Origin: Chryseobacterium mulctrae
Lineage (GTDB): Bacteria > Bacteroidota > Bacteroidia > Flavobacteriales > Weeksellaceae
DNA: 64,000 nt
Reading direction: 5' to 3'
Assembly (NCBI RefSeq): GCF_006175945.1
Contig: NZ_VAJL01000001.1
Span: 2,868,501-2,932,500 of the forward strand
This document shows, one piece after another, positions 55,564-64,000 of the stretch. The position numbers were made by a program, and so were the translations under genes. Numbering within the stretch: the stretch's first letter is position 1; every line of letters starts with the position of its first letter. A model generated the notes under the pieces. The model was given only the letters and a program-made list of their open reading frames with translations, was not told the origin of the DNA and did no database searches.

Positions 55564-56898
55564 ATGACCGCAAATCAAAATAATTCTAATACTTATACTT
55601 TTCAGACGCCCTTCGGAAGAATTTTAGCTTTCAGAGAAAACGGAATTTTAAAAGCTAAAAACATTCGGTATGCTTATTCTGAAAGGTTCAAAAAACCGAT
55701 TGCTGTTGAACCTTCCGTTTCAGAAATTATTTTTCCTGAAAAAACTCCGGTTTGCCCACAAAATATCAGTCCACTTCTTGAAAAAATGATTAGCAAAACC
55801 AATTTAGATGATTTTGAAGTGGATGAATCTCCACAATATATTTCGGTCTTCAGACCTGAAAATTTTAAGGAAAACGAAAAACTATCGGTTATTGTTTGGA
55901 TTCATGGTGGTTCGTATGAGATTGGTTGCGGTGATATTCTTACGGCAGATCCCAGAGATTGGGTAAAAGAACAAAATGTAATTATTGTTACAGTCTCTTA
56001 CCGTTTGGGTGTTTTTGGTTTTTTAGGCGGAAACGAAGATAAACCTGCCAATTTAGGTCTGTTTGATTTGATTGAAGCGTTGAAATGGATTAAAAATAAT
56101 ATTGCCTCTTTCGGTGGAGATTCAGAAAATATTACCCTTTTTGGGCAGTCTTCAGGCGGAGATGCAATTGCTCATTTAATGATTTCAGAAGGAACTGAAA
56201 ATTTGTTTAAAAGAGTAATTATTCACAGCGCTCCTTTAGGTTTAAGGAAGAACCGGCAAAAAATGTCAGCAGAGTTTCTGGAAAATACCCGAATGTTTAA
56301 CAATAAATCGGATGTTTTAGAAATTATTGAAAACTATAAAAACAATACTCCCTCTTTTTTAAAATATGGCTTAAAAGCTGCAATGCCTTTCGGAACTCAA
56401 TATGGTTTTCCACCATTGTGCAACGAATGGGAAGCAGAAGAAAAATGGAAATACAAGGCAAAAGAAATCGATGTTTTAATTGGTTTGAATGATGAAGAAA
56501 CCGCTTTCTACCTGAAAGCTTCTGATACGATCAATAAATATTTTCCCGCAAAAATTATAAACAAAGCAATCCGCACAACAACAGAAATCATTTATGGAAA
56601 ACCTGCAGCAGATTTTGCTGAAAATTTTTCCAAAGCAGGCGGAAATGTTTATTTGTTTAGAATTTATCCACGTTTTAAAGTTTCCAATTACTTTTTGGGA
56701 GCTCATGCTATTGATCTTCCTTTTATTTTTGGTAACGAGTCTGCCTGGAAAAATGCAGGAATTCTAAAAAATATTCCATGGAAATACATGGATGAGAACG
56801 GAAAAAAATTAAGAAAACTCTGGACTGAATTTGCCAAAAGTGGAAAAATTTCAGATGATTCAGAAAGACCGGAAATTCTTGAAGTTTCCAAAGTCTAA
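55564..56898 (+). CDS. Type-B carboxylesterase family protein
   Basis: 444 aa, no signal peptide. Oxyanion region VIVWIHGGSYEIG (H114, G115, G116), nucleophile S196 in FGQSSGGD, and a distal histidine in LGAHAIDLPFIFG. The alpha/beta hydrolase fold should cleave carboxylic esters in the cytosol. Slightly shorter than animal-type carboxylesterases but near other bacterial members. Substrate unknown. Confidence 0.88.
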   Translation: MTANQNNSNTYTFQTPFGRILAFRENGILKAKNIRYAYSERFKKPIAVEPSVSEIIFPEKTPVCPQNISPLLEKMISKTNLDDFEVDESPQYISVFRPENFKENEKLSVIVWIHGGSYEIGCGDILTADPRDWVKEQNVIIVTVSYRLGVFGFLGGNEDKPANLGLFDLIEALKWIKNNIASFGGDSENITLFGQSSGGDAIAHLMISEGTENLFKRVIIHSAPLGLRKNRQKMSAEFLENTRMFNNKSDVLEIIENYKNNTPSFLKYGLKAAMPFGTQYGFPPLCNEWEAEEKWKYKAKEIDVLIGLNDEETAFYLKASDTINKYFPAKIINKAIRTTTEIIYGKPAADFAENFSKAGGNVYLFRIYPRFKVSNYFLGAHAIDLPFIFGNESAWKNAGILKNIPWKYMDENGKKLRKLWTEFAKSGKISDDSERPEILEVSKV

Positions 56899-57240
56899 TT
56901 TTCTATGAAGCAAATAAAAGAAATCTGCTTAATCTCATAAATCAGCGAGAGAAAATCATTCAGGTTTTTAAAATTTGTTATTTGGAAGTAATCTTTACTG
57001 ACATAAATAGATTCCACGCTCCACTTCGTTACGCTCTGAATGACAAACTTTGTGATATTTTTTATACAATATTTTGTCATTCTGACGAAGGAAGAATCTC
57101 AACTTTATCATTAGAGATTCTTCAATCCACTGTGCTCCTTTCAGAATGACAAACTTGACGCAAATTCATCTTAAACTCAACCTCAATCTTAGCCTCAGCT
57201 ATTTAGAATCATTCAAAATATGACGAAAGTCATAAAAATT
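56899..57240. repeat. Intergenic stretch of dispersed repeats upstream of paa operon
   Basis: About 340 bases without a gene. 56910-56960 resembles the CTCGCAGATT unit of 19239. 57073-57153 is a hairpin-type repeat: TTTGTCATTCTGA (57073-57085) and its exact complement TCAGAATGACAAA (57141-57153) enclose GAAGAATCTC/GAGATTCTTC. The latter looks like a widespread Bacteroidetes miniature repeat. Confidence 0.6.
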
Positions 57241-57287
57241 TTGTCACGTTCCAAATTCTTTTTAAATTTACACCTAACAAATGTTAG
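57241..57287 (+). promoter_or_regulatory. paa operon promoter and candidate operator
   Basis: TTG (57241-57243), 19 nt, TAAATTTA (57263-57270, a weak -7 box). The 14-bp palindrome CTAACAAATGTTAG (57274-57287) covers the expected start site, 6 nt before the paaK ATG. A TetR-type repressor such as PaaR is a plausible ligand; no regulator gene is in the window. Confidence 0.55.
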
Positions 57288-57293
57288 TTAGTT

Positions 57294-58619
57294 ATGAGTG
57301 TGGATTTTTCAGTTGAATACTTAAAACTCGACCAATTAAGACATCTCCAATCGGAAAGGTTGGCGAGTTTGGTGGGTTATCTTGAAGAGAAGTCAGATTT
57401 TTATAAAGGAAAATTTGATGAATTAGGAATATCACCGCAAGAAATAAGGACAATTGAAGATATTTCAAAACTACCGATTACTTACAAACAAGATTTAAGA
57501 GACAATTATCCGTTCGGATTATTTACGGTTCCAAAGGTTGAATTACAAAGAATTCACTGTTCAAGCGGAACAACGGGAAAACCAACGGTTGTAGGATATA
57601 CAAAAGAAGACGTTGATTTATTCAGCGAAGTCGTAGCAAGATCTTTAAATGCAGCGGGTGCAAAACCGGGAATGCAGTTGCATAATGCTTATGGATACGG
57701 AATCTTCACGGGCGGACTAGGGCTACATTATGGTGCTGAAAAACTAGGGATGAGTGTACTTCCAATTTCTGGAGGAATGACAGCAAGACAGGTAGATTTA
57801 ATCATGGATTTTAAACCTGAAGTAATCTGTTGTTCACCTTCTTATGCTTTAACAATCGCTGATGAATTTGCTAAAAGAGGAATCTCGGCAAATGAAATCA
57901 GTTTAAAATATGCTGTTTTAGGTTCAGAGCCATGGACGGAATTGATAAGACATCACATTGAAGAAAGATTAGGCGTTCATGCAACCAATATTTATGGGTT
58001 AAGTGAAATTATCGGTCCTGGAGTTTCGATGGAAGACTTTGAGGAAAAAGGAGGCTCTTACATTTGGGAAGATCATTTTTATCCTGAAATTTTAGATCCG
58101 ATTACAAAAGAACCTGTTCCGTTTGGTGAAGAAGGAGTTTTGGTGATTACGACTTTAACTAAAAAAGCAATGCCGCTTTTACGTTACTGGACGAATGATA
58201 TCACAAGTCTTTATTATGAAGAAAATTCAAAAAGAACAATGGTTAAAATGAGACCTATTCTTGGAAGAGCTGATGATATGCTGATTGTAAGAGGGGTAAA
58301 TGTATACCCAAGTCAAATCGAAGAAGCATTTTCTCATGTGGAAGGAGTGGTTCCTAATTATTATTTAACACCGATTGAGAAAGAACAAATGTGTGTAGCG
58401 TTGGATATTGATGTTGAAATTGATGATGAATTAATAGCTTCGAAAAATTTAAATCAAAATACCGATGATTATGCTATTTTTGTCGGAAACTTTGGAAAAA
58501 GTATAGAAAACGAAATAAAAAAACGAGTAGGAATCACAACGAAAGTGAAAATTCATGCTCAAGACAGCTTACCTAAATGCGAAGGTGGAAAAATTAATAG
58601 AATACTAAAAACAAAATGA
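57294..58619 (+). CDS. paaK: Phenylacetate-CoA ligase
   Basis: 441 aa, AMP-forming ligase. P-loop-like HCSSGTTGKPTVVGYT, NAYGYGIFTGGLGLHYG, IYGLSEIIGPGVSME and RADDMLIVRGVNVYPSQIE, with C-terminal lysine region KCEGGKINRILK. Converts phenylacetate, ATP and CoA to phenylacetyl-CoA, the entry step of the pathway. First gene of the operon, overlapping paaE by 4 nt. Confidence 0.96.
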   Translation: MSVDFSVEYLKLDQLRHLQSERLASLVGYLEEKSDFYKGKFDELGISPQEIRTIEDISKLPITYKQDLRDNYPFGLFTVPKVELQRIHCSSGTTGKPTVVGYTKEDVDLFSEVVARSLNAAGAKPGMQLHNAYGYGIFTGGLGLHYGAEKLGMSVLPISGGMTARQVDLIMDFKPEVICCSPSYALTIADEFAKRGISANEISLKYAVLGSEPWTELIRHHIEERLGVHATNIYGLSEIIGPGVSMEDFEEKGGSYIWEDHFYPEILDPITKEPVPFGEEGVLVITTLTKKAMPLLRYWTNDITSLYYEENSKRTMVKMRPILGRADDMLIVRGVNVYPSQIEEAFSHVEGVVPNYYLTPIEKEQMCVALDIDVEIDDELIASKNLNQNTDDYAIFVGNFGKSIENEIKKRVGITTKVKIHAQDSLPKCEGGKINRILKTK

Positions 58620-59701
58620 ATTCATTTTATAAATTAAAAACTGTAAGGGTTCAGAAAGATACCAACGATGCTGTAAATGTAGCCGTTGAAATTCCTGAGG
58701 AACTGAAAGATAAATTCAGATTCAAGCAGGGGCAATATCTTAATTTCCGAATGATGATTAACGGGAACGAAGAAAGACGTTCTTATTCTATCTGCAATGC
58801 GCCGAGTGAAAAAAGCAACACGCTGGAAGTATTGGTGAAATTATTGGAAAACGGAAAAGTTTCCGGTTATTTCAACGAACATCTTCACATGGATGAAATC
58901 CTTGAAGTGATGCCTCCAATGGGTGGTTTCAATACATCTTATCATCCGACAAACGTAAAAACTTATGTTGGTTTGGCGGCAGGAAGCGGAATTTCTCCGG
59001 TCTTATCAAATATTAAAGAAAGTCTTTACCAGGAACCGAATTCAAATGCTTATCTGTTCTACAGCAACAGAAGCATGAATCATGTGATGAAAAAGGCTGA
59101 AATCGATAAGTTAGTTGAAACTTTTAACGGAAGACTGAAAGTTGTTTATTTAGTAAGTCGTGAACAGCACGAAGACCCAATTTTTGAGGGAAGAATCTCT
59201 CCTGAAAAATTAGATCAGCTGTTCGAAAGATATACAGATATCGATGTTAAAGAATCTACCTTCTTCATTTGTGGACCTTCAGAAATGATTAAAGGAATTG
59301 CAGATTATTTAAAGAAAGATAAGAAAGTACCGGCAATTCAGGTTTTATTTGAATATTTTACTGCTCCAGACGAAGAGAATACGGAGGAAATGAGCGATGA
59401 ATTCAAAGCTATTGCCAATATAGAAAGTATGGTAACAGTAATCATTGATGATGATGAATATTCGTTCCACCTTAATTCTAAAAAAGAGAGTATCTTAGAT
59501 AAAGCATTGAAAGACAATCTTCCTGTACCTTTTGCATGTAAAGGAGGAGTTTGTTGTACGTGTAAAGCGGAAGTTTTGGAAGGAGAAGTTTTCATGGAGA
59601 AAAACTATGCGCTTACCGAAGAAGAAGTAGCCAGAGGCTTCGTTCTTACCTGTCAATGTCACCCGACAACGAATGTGGTGATGCTTAATTATGATGTATA
59701 A
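58616..59701 (+). CDS. paaE: Phenylacetyl-CoA epoxidase reductase subunit PaaE
   Basis: 361 aa. FAD-binding ferredoxin-reductase module (RRSYSICNAPS; YVGLAAGSGISPVLSN) and a C-terminal plant-type 2Fe-2S domain with CKGGVCCTCKAEV...LTCQCHP cysteines. Passes electrons from NAD(P)H to the PaaABC oxygenase. Placed second in the operon instead of after paaD, a usual order in Bacteroidetes. Confidence 0.95.
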   Translation: MNSFYKLKTVRVQKDTNDAVNVAVEIPEELKDKFRFKQGQYLNFRMMINGNEERRSYSICNAPSEKSNTLEVLVKLLENGKVSGYFNEHLHMDEILEVMPPMGGFNTSYHPTNVKTYVGLAAGSGISPVLSNIKESLYQEPNSNAYLFYSNRSMNHVMKKAEIDKLVETFNGRLKVVYLVSREQHEDPIFEGRISPEKLDQLFERYTDIDVKESTFFICGPSEMIKGIADYLKKDKKVPAIQVLFEYFTAPDEENTEEMSDEFKAIANIESMVTVIIDDDEYSFHLNSKKESILDKALKDNLPVPFACKGGVCCTCKAEVLEGEVFMEKNYALTEEEVARGFVLTCQCHPTTNVVMLNYDV

Positions 59702-59786
59702 TTAAATTAATGTAACAATATATCAATTTACCAGTGTAACAATCATTGGTACATTGTTAGACTGATACATTGTTAAATTGGAAAAA
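59702..59786. repeat. ACAATGTA-type intergenic repeat, paaE-paaA
   Basis: Short units such as TGTAACAATATATCAATTTACC and TACATTGTTAGACTGATACATTGTTA. Same family fills the paaA-B, paaC-D, paaD-G and paaG-H gaps. Confidence 0.65.
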
Positions 59787-59788
59787 TT

Positions 59789-60727
59789 ATGGATTTAGAA
59801 AAATTTGTACAATACGTACACGACGAAAATAAAGTAGAACCAAAAGATGTAATGCCTGATGATTACAGAAAATTATTGGTTCGTCAGATTTCACAACACG
59901 CGCATTCTGAGATTGTTGGGATGTTGCCGGAAGCCAACTGGATTTCCAGAGCGCCTTCATTGAGAAGAAAAATGGCTCTTTTGGCTAAAGTTCAGGATGA
60001 AGCAGGACATGGTTTATACTTGTATTCTGCAACTGAAACTTTAGGAAACGGAACTATCAGAGCGGATAGAGATGCGACTTATGACGATATGTTGGAAGGA
60101 AAAGCAAAATATTCAAGTATTTTCAATTATCCGACATTGAGCTGGGCAGATATTGGCGCAATCGGTTGGTTGGTTGATGGTGCTGCAATTATGAATCAGG
60201 TAATGTTGATGGGGAATTCTTATGGTCCTTATTCAAGAGCAATGGTAAAAATCTGTAAAGAAGAATCTTTCCACCAAAGACAGGGTTATGAGATTTTAAT
60301 GGCACTTTGCCGTGGTACAAAACAGCAGAAAGAAATGGCTCAGGCTTCGCTAAATCGTTTCTGGTGGCCAGCTTTAATGATGTTTGGTCCAAATGACGAC
60401 AGTTCTCCAAACTCTAAGATCTCTATGAATTACAGAGTAAAAAGAGAAAGTAACGACAGTCTTCGTCAGAGATTTATCGACGTTACCGTTTCTCAGGCTG
60501 AGTTTTTAGGATTAACTGTTCCGGATAAAGATTTAAAATGGAATGAGGAAAGACAACATTACGATTTCGGAGAACTTCCTTGGGATGAATTCATGGAAAT
60601 CTTAAAAGGAAACGGACCTTGTAACAAGAAAAGACTACAGACAAAAGTAAAAGCGCAACAAGAAAACCTTTGGGTAAAAGAAGCGGCGATTGCTTTTGCA
60701 GAAAAACAAGAAAAAATTTCAATATAA
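59789..60727 (+). CDS. paaA: Phenylacetyl-CoA epoxidase subunit A
   Basis: 312 aa, ferritin-like di-iron oxygenase. Ligand helices with [31 protein letters not shown] and [14 protein letters not shown] provide the Glu and His set. Catalytic subunit that forms the ring-1,2-epoxide of phenylacetyl-CoA with PaaB, PaaC and PaaE. Confidence 0.96.
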   Translation: MDLEKFVQYVHDENKVEPKDVMPDDYRKLLVRQISQHAHSEIVGMLPEANWISRAPSLRRKMALLAKVQDEAGHGLYLYSATETLGNGTIRADRDATYDDMLEGKAKYSSIFNYPTLSWADIGAIGWLVDGAAIMNQVMLMGNSYGPYSRAMVKICKEESFHQRQGYEILMALCRGTKQQKEMAQASLNRFWWPALMMFGPNDDSSPNSKISMNYRVKRESNDSLRQRFIDVTVSQAEFLGLTVPDKDLKWNEERQHYDFGELPWDEFMEILKGNGPCNKKRLQTKVKAQQENLWVKEAAIAFAEKQEKISI

Positions 60728-60830
60728 CAATATACCAATGTAAAAATGTAACAATCATTGTCATGCTGAGCTTGTCGAAGCATCTCATTGGTAAACTGGT
60801 ACATTGATACATTGTTAAATTTAATTTTAT
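60728..60830. repeat. ACAATGTA-type repeat plus GTCATGCTGAGCTTG unit, paaA-paaB
   Basis: Contains TGTCATGCTGAGCTTGTCGA (60760-60779), part of a widespread Bacteroidetes repeat, inserted between ACAATATACCAATGTA and ACATTGATACATTGTTA units. Confidence 0.65.
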
Positions 60831-60832
60831 TT

Positions 60833-61114
60833 ATGGCAAATTTAGATATGTGGGAAGTGTTTATTCAGACTAAACCGGGATTATCTCACAAACACGTTGG
60901 AATTGTACAGGCTCCAACAGCAGAAATGGCTTTGCAAAATGCAAGAGACGTTTATACAAGAAGAAAAGAGGGAACTTCTGTTTGGGTTGTTCCAAGTAAA
61001 TATATTGTGACTTCGGAAGGGGTGGATAAAGAAGCATTCTTCGATCCTGCTGATGACAAACTATATCGTCATCCGACTTTTTACGAGATTCCAAACGATG
61101 TAAAAAATATGTAA
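60833..61114 (+). CDS. paaB: Phenylacetyl-CoA epoxidase subunit B
   Basis: 93 aa from ATG 60833 (MANLDMWEVFIQTKPGLSHK); an upstream in-frame ATG at 60788 would translate the intergenic repeat and is rejected. Characteristic HVGIVQAPTAEMALQNARDV and SVWVVPSKYI. Small structural subunit that bridges PaaAC dimers. Confidence 0.95.
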   Translation: MANLDMWEVFIQTKPGLSHKHVGIVQAPTAEMALQNARDVYTRRKEGTSVWVVPSKYIVTSEGVDKEAFFDPADDKLYRHPTFYEIPNDVKNM

Positions 61115-61124
61115 TAAAGAAGTT

Positions 61125-61186
61125 AGAAGTTAGATTCTAGAATTTAGTCTAATTTCTAACCTCTAACCTCTAATTTCTAAATTCTA
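61125..61186. repeat. TCTAATTTCTA-type tract, paaB-paaC
   Basis: Repeats of the kind TTAGAAGTTAGATTCTAG and TCTAACCTCTAATTTCTA, as at 22220-22260 and 45187-45222. Confidence 0.55.
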
Positions 61187-61191
61187 TAAAA

Positions 61192-61941
61192 ATGAACCCA
61201 TTATATAATTATTTATTAAAACTAGCGGACGACAGTTTCATTATGGGACAGCGTTTGTCTGCGTGGTGCGGTGAAGGTCCTTATTTGGAGGAAGATATTG
61301 CATTAACGAACATTGCGTTGGATGAACTTGGACAGGCAAATAACTTTTATGTTTACGCTTCAAGAGTGATCGATAACGGAAAAAGTGAAGATGATTTGGC
61401 TTTTCTAAGATACGAACACGAATATGTAAATGCACACTGGACAGAACTTCCGAACGAAGATTATGCACAGACGATTTTAAAAGTTTATGTTTTTTCGGTG
61501 TATCAGAAATTGATGTACGAAGCATTATCAAACTCTGCGAATGAAGAATTGTCTGCCATTGCTCAGAAATCTTTGAAAGAAGTAAGATATCATTACACGC
61601 ACGCTGCTTCTTGGATGAAAATTTTCGCTCAGGGAACAGAAGAGAGTAAATCTCGTTTAGAAAAAGCAATTGAAAATATTTGGGAATATACGAAAGGTTT
61701 ATTCGCAAAAACCGAAGGTGAAGATGATTTGGTAGCTTTAAATATTGCTCCGAATACAGATGCTCTTTACGAAGAATTTCTTGCCATTACAAAGAAAGAT
61801 TTTGAAGGTTTCGGTTTAGAATATCCTACAAATCCTTTTATGCAACCAAAATCAAGAACAGGATATCATACAGAATACTTTGGATTTATGCTTTGTGAAT
61901 TACAGTATATGCAGAGAGCATATCCTGGATGTACGTGGTAG
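61192..61941 (+). CDS. paaC: Phenylacetyl-CoA epoxidase subunit C
   Basis: 249 aa, ferritin-like, structural partner of PaaA. SAWCGEGPYLEEDIALTNIA, LDELGQANNFYVYAS and the ending MLCELQYMQRAYPGCTW are typical. It lacks a full di-iron site in the family. Follows paaB after a repeat-filled gap of 77 nt. Confidence 0.95.
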   Translation: MNPLYNYLLKLADDSFIMGQRLSAWCGEGPYLEEDIALTNIALDELGQANNFYVYASRVIDNGKSEDDLAFLRYEHEYVNAHWTELPNEDYAQTILKVYVFSVYQKLMYEALSNSANEELSAIAQKSLKEVRYHYTHAASWMKIFAQGTEESKSRLEKAIENIWEYTKGLFAKTEGEDDLVALNIAPNTDALYEEFLAITKKDFEGFGLEYPTNPFMQPKSRTGYHTEYFGFMLCELQYMQRAYPGCTW

Positions 61942-61943
61942 AT

Positions 61944-62156
61944 TTCAAATGTAACAATGTAGCAATTTATCAATGTAACAATTTTTAAAGTGAAATGTTA
62001 AAACTGTCATTGAGAATTTTACTCTTTGTTGGCTTTGCTAAGTGAAACGCCTTTGCGAACTTAAAAACGTTTAGTAGTTTAAAAAAAATCTTTGCGCACT
62101 TTGCGTTAAAATAAAATTAGAAAATCAATTATTGAATAATTGTTAGATTAAAAAAT
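61944..62156. repeat. Repeat-filled gap paaC-paaD, including repeat copy D
   Basis: ACAATGTAGCAATTTATCAA units at the start, then 62033-62112, a shortened copy of the CTTTGC...TTTGCG family that lacks the GATTCGAC segment of copies A-C. Confidence 0.65.
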
Positions 62157-62621
62157 TTGAATAATTTATTAAACATATTATCTCAAGTCCCCGATCCGGA
62201 AATTCCGGTAATCAATATTGTGGAATTGGGCATTGTAAGAGAAGCGAAAGTTACCGGAGAGAATTCTTGCGAAGTGACGATTACACCGACTTATTCTGCC
62301 TGTCCCGCTATGTTTACCATTGAGGAAGACATCATCAAATTGATGAAAGAAAACGGTTGGGATGCGAAAGTAGTCACTAAAATGTTTCCGATTTGGACAA
62401 CAGATTGGTTGACAGATGAAGCGAGAGAAAAACTTCGTGTTTACGGAATTTCACCTCCTGAAAAAGGAGCCGACGAACATCACATTGGGAAACCTAAAAA
62501 ATGTCCGCGTTGTGGCTCGATGAATTCAAAACAGATCAGCAGATTCGGGTCTACATTATGTAAGGCTTCGTATCAATGTTTAGACTGTTTAGAGCCTTTT
62601 GATTATTTTAAATGCCACTAG
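62157..62621 (+). CDS. paaD: PaaD, iron-sulfur assembly-type protein of the epoxidase
   Basis: 154 aa from a TTG start (no ATG is available between the upstream stop at 62133 and the conserved domain). DUF59/MIP18-like domain LSQVPDPEIPVINIVELGIV and C-terminal zinc-ribbon CPRCGS...C...CLDC. Probably matures the iron centres of the PaaABCE complex. Confidence 0.93.
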   Translation: MNNLLNILSQVPDPEIPVINIVELGIVREAKVTGENSCEVTITPTYSACPAMFTIEEDIIKLMKENGWDAKVVTKMFPIWTTDWLTDEAREKLRVYGISPPEKGADEHHIGKPKKCPRCGSMNSKQISRFGSTLCKASYQCLDCLEPFDYFKCH

Positions 62622-62624
62622 AAT

Positions 62625-62735
62625 TAATGTAGCAACATAACAATGTAACAGTTTACCAGTATATTCAGCGTGACATTACAATTGTTGCATTGTTAGACGA
62701 GTAAATTGCTACATTATGACTAAATTAGTACATTA
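62625..62735. repeat. ACAATGTA-type repeat, paaD-paaG
   Basis: Units ATGTAGCAACATAACAATGT, ACAGTTTACCAGTATATTCA and AATTGTTGCATTGTTAGACG. Same family as the other paa gaps. Confidence 0.65.
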
Positions 62736-62783
62736 TTAAATCTTTGAATTTTTAAATAATTTAATCTTTAAATTAAAAAAACT

Positions 62784-63584
62784 ATGTACACACAACTTGA
62801 TATTGAATCACATTTTGACGGAAAGCTTAAAATTGCTTACCTCAATCAGCCTGAAACGATGAATGCGCTTACAAAGCCATCTTTGGGAGATTTAAAAGAT
62901 TTTATTAAAGAATGTAGTGATGATCCTACAGTAAGATGTGTAGCGATTTCAGGGCGAGGAAGAGCTTTTTGTTCTGGTCAAAACTTGGATGATGCATTTG
63001 TTCAGGGTAGTGAGCATCATGATAACGACATTATCAGAAGAATTGTAACAGATTATTACAATCCTTTGGTGCTTGAAATTACCCGTTGCAGAAAACCGGT
63101 TGTTGCTTTGGTGAATGGTCCTGCAGTTGGAGCTGGAGCAATGTTGGCATTAATTTGTGACTTTGTTTTGGCAAATAATAAAGCATATTTCTCTCAGGCA
63201 TTTTCAAATATTGGTTTAATTCCTGACACGGGAGGTACATATTTCTTGCCTAAATTGTTGGGAAGACAATTGGCAAATTATTTAGCATTTACAGGAAAAA
63301 AACTGTCTGCTGAAGAATCAAAAGCTTATGGTTTGGTAGCTGAGGTTTTCACTGAAGAAGAATTCAATTCAAAATCAATGGAAATTTTGGAGAAAGTATC
63401 CAATATGCCGACTGTTGGTTTAAAACTAACCAAAAAAGCATTCGCCAATTCTTACGATAACACATTGAAAGAACAATTGGAATTGGAAGGCGATCTACAA
63501 CAGGAAGCTGCAGAAACAGAAGACTTCAAAGAAGGGGTACAAGCCTTTTTAGAAAAAAGAAAACCTAATTATAAAGGAAAATAA
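62784..63584 (+). CDS. paaG: Enoyl-CoA hydratase/isomerase PaaG-type
   Basis: 266 aa, crotonase fold. AISGRGRAFCSGQNLDDAF and VNGPAVGAGAMLALICDFVL form the oxyanion loops; SNIGLIPDTGGTYFLP carries the catalytic-side Asp typical of PaaG, which isomerises the ring-epoxide to the oxepin. paaB- versus paaF-type assignment is from these motifs and context. Confidence 0.92.
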   Translation: MYTQLDIESHFDGKLKIAYLNQPETMNALTKPSLGDLKDFIKECSDDPTVRCVAISGRGRAFCSGQNLDDAFVQGSEHHDNDIIRRIVTDYYNPLVLEITRCRKPVVALVNGPAVGAGAMLALICDFVLANNKAYFSQAFSNIGLIPDTGGTYFLPKLLGRQLANYLAFTGKKLSAEESKAYGLVAEVFTEEEFNSKSMEILEKVSNMPTVGLKLTKKAFANSYDNTLKEQLELEGDLQQEAAETEDFKEGVQAFLEKRKPNYKGK

Positions 63585-63589
63585 GAATT

Positions 63590-63658
63590 AATATAACAAT
63601 GTACCAATGTAGCAGTTTAACAGTGATTGTTGCATTGTTACATTGATACACTGTTACA
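63590..63658. repeat. ACAATGTA-type repeat, paaG-paaH
   Basis: Contains ACAATGTACCAATGTAGCAG and GTTGCATTGTTACATTGATA, an imperfect inverted pair. Confidence 0.65.
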
Positions 63659-63660
63659 TT

Positions 63661-64000
63661 ATGAACGTAGGAATTATCGGTGCCGGAACGATGGGGATTG
63701 GCATTGCACAAGTAGCCGCAACGAACGGATGCAAAGTTTGGGTCTATGACGCCAATGCAAAACAAGTAGAAACGGCAACTGTAGGTTTGGAAAAAACATT
63801 GACCAAATTGGTTGATAAACAAAAAATTTCGGCAGAGAAAATGGCTGAAATTTTAGCGAATATTTCCATTGCTACAGAATTGAAAGACTTCAAAGATTGC
63901 GAATTAGTAATCGAAGCTATCATCGAAAACAAAGAAATTAAAACCAAGGTTTTCACAGAATTAGAGAAACATATTTCAGAAAGCTGTGTCATTGGTTCCA
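63661..64000 (+). CDS. paaH: 3-hydroxyacyl-CoA dehydrogenase PaaH-type, 5' part
   Basis: First 113 codons; the gene continues past the window. NAD-binding motif MNVGIIGAGTMGIGIAQVAA (GxGxMG), VYDANAKQVE and LVIEAIIENKEIKTKVF match the N-terminal domain of the hydroxyacyl-CoA dehydrogenase family. Position after paaG suggests the pathway step oxidising 3-hydroxyadipyl-CoA. FadB-type relatives cannot be separated on this fragment. Confidence 0.9.
   Translation, partial: MNVGIIGAGTMGIGIAQVAATNGCKVWVYDANAKQVETATVGLEKTLTKLVDKQKISAEKMAEILANISIATELKDFKDCELVIEAIIENKEIKTKVFTELEKHISESCVIGS

Noticed and set aside
60788..60832. Upstream ATG start for paaB
   Set aside because: The extra residues come from the intergenic repeat; PaaB normally begins at the MANLDMWEVF-type start.
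59702..63658. CRISPR array or coding repeats in the paa gaps
   Set aside because: Units are irregular and imperfect, differ between gaps, and no frame is conserved.

Overview
The window looks like a chromosome segment of a Flavobacteriales bacterium, most likely Chryseobacterium or a close Weeksellaceae relative. The DNA is AT-rich. Promoters follow the Bacteroidetes pattern (TTG, about 20 nt, TAnnTTTG). Starts lack Shine-Dalgarno sequences. One protein carries a type IX secretion sorting domain. The gene order rpsU-xerC-hpf-tRNAs-tuf-tRNA-Trp-secE-nusG-rplKAJL-rpoBC is the conserved flavobacterial core.

Layout. (1) 1-13852: right part of an integrated phage-like element. Five small genes run rightward (1-2111). 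They meet a leftward block: integrase, HTH/excisionase-type regulator, wHTH protein, D5/P4-type SF3 helicase-primase, Toprim/zinc primase-like protein, several tiny proteins, a 1447-aa tail tape measure protein and one more phage protein. The integrase gene abuts the 3' end of the tmRNA gene (13853-14251, minus strand), so ssrA is the probable attachment site. The left end is outside the window. (2) 14398-16841: rpsU, xerC-like recombinase, hpf and seven tRNAs, including a tandem duplication of a Thr-Tyr-Gly triplet. (3) 17106-26965: a two-component system and a CzcCBA-type heavy-metal RND efflux system, then a DUF4394 lipoprotein, all lying between the tRNAs and tuf. (4) 27212-32933: tuf, tRNA-Trp, secE, nusG, a membrane protein of unknown function, rplK, rplA, rplJ, rplL. 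(5) 33684-40908: secreted surface-protein genes sitting between rplL and rpoB. Two of them carry in-frame stop codons. (6) 41320-49885: rpoB, rpoC and a DUF3467 gene, with a long structured rpoB leader. (7) 50121-56898: an NPP-type phosphodiesterase, a divergent NmrA-like/HxlR pair, a zinc alcohol dehydrogenase with an AraC regulator, and a carboxylesterase. (8) 57294-64000: phenylacetate catabolism operon paaK-E-A-B-C-D-G-H; paaH is cut by the window end.

Most interesting points: the phage-like element couples a plasmid/satellite-type replication module directly to a lone tape measure gene and has two predicted plus-strand small RNAs flanking its regulator gene. The normally contiguous rplL-rpoB junction is split by a decaying surface locus. 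The rpoB transcript begins with a leader closed by a 10-bp stem spanning 222 nt. Several families of short dispersed repeats fill the intergenic gaps. All function calls come from reading protein sequence by eye; no database search was run.
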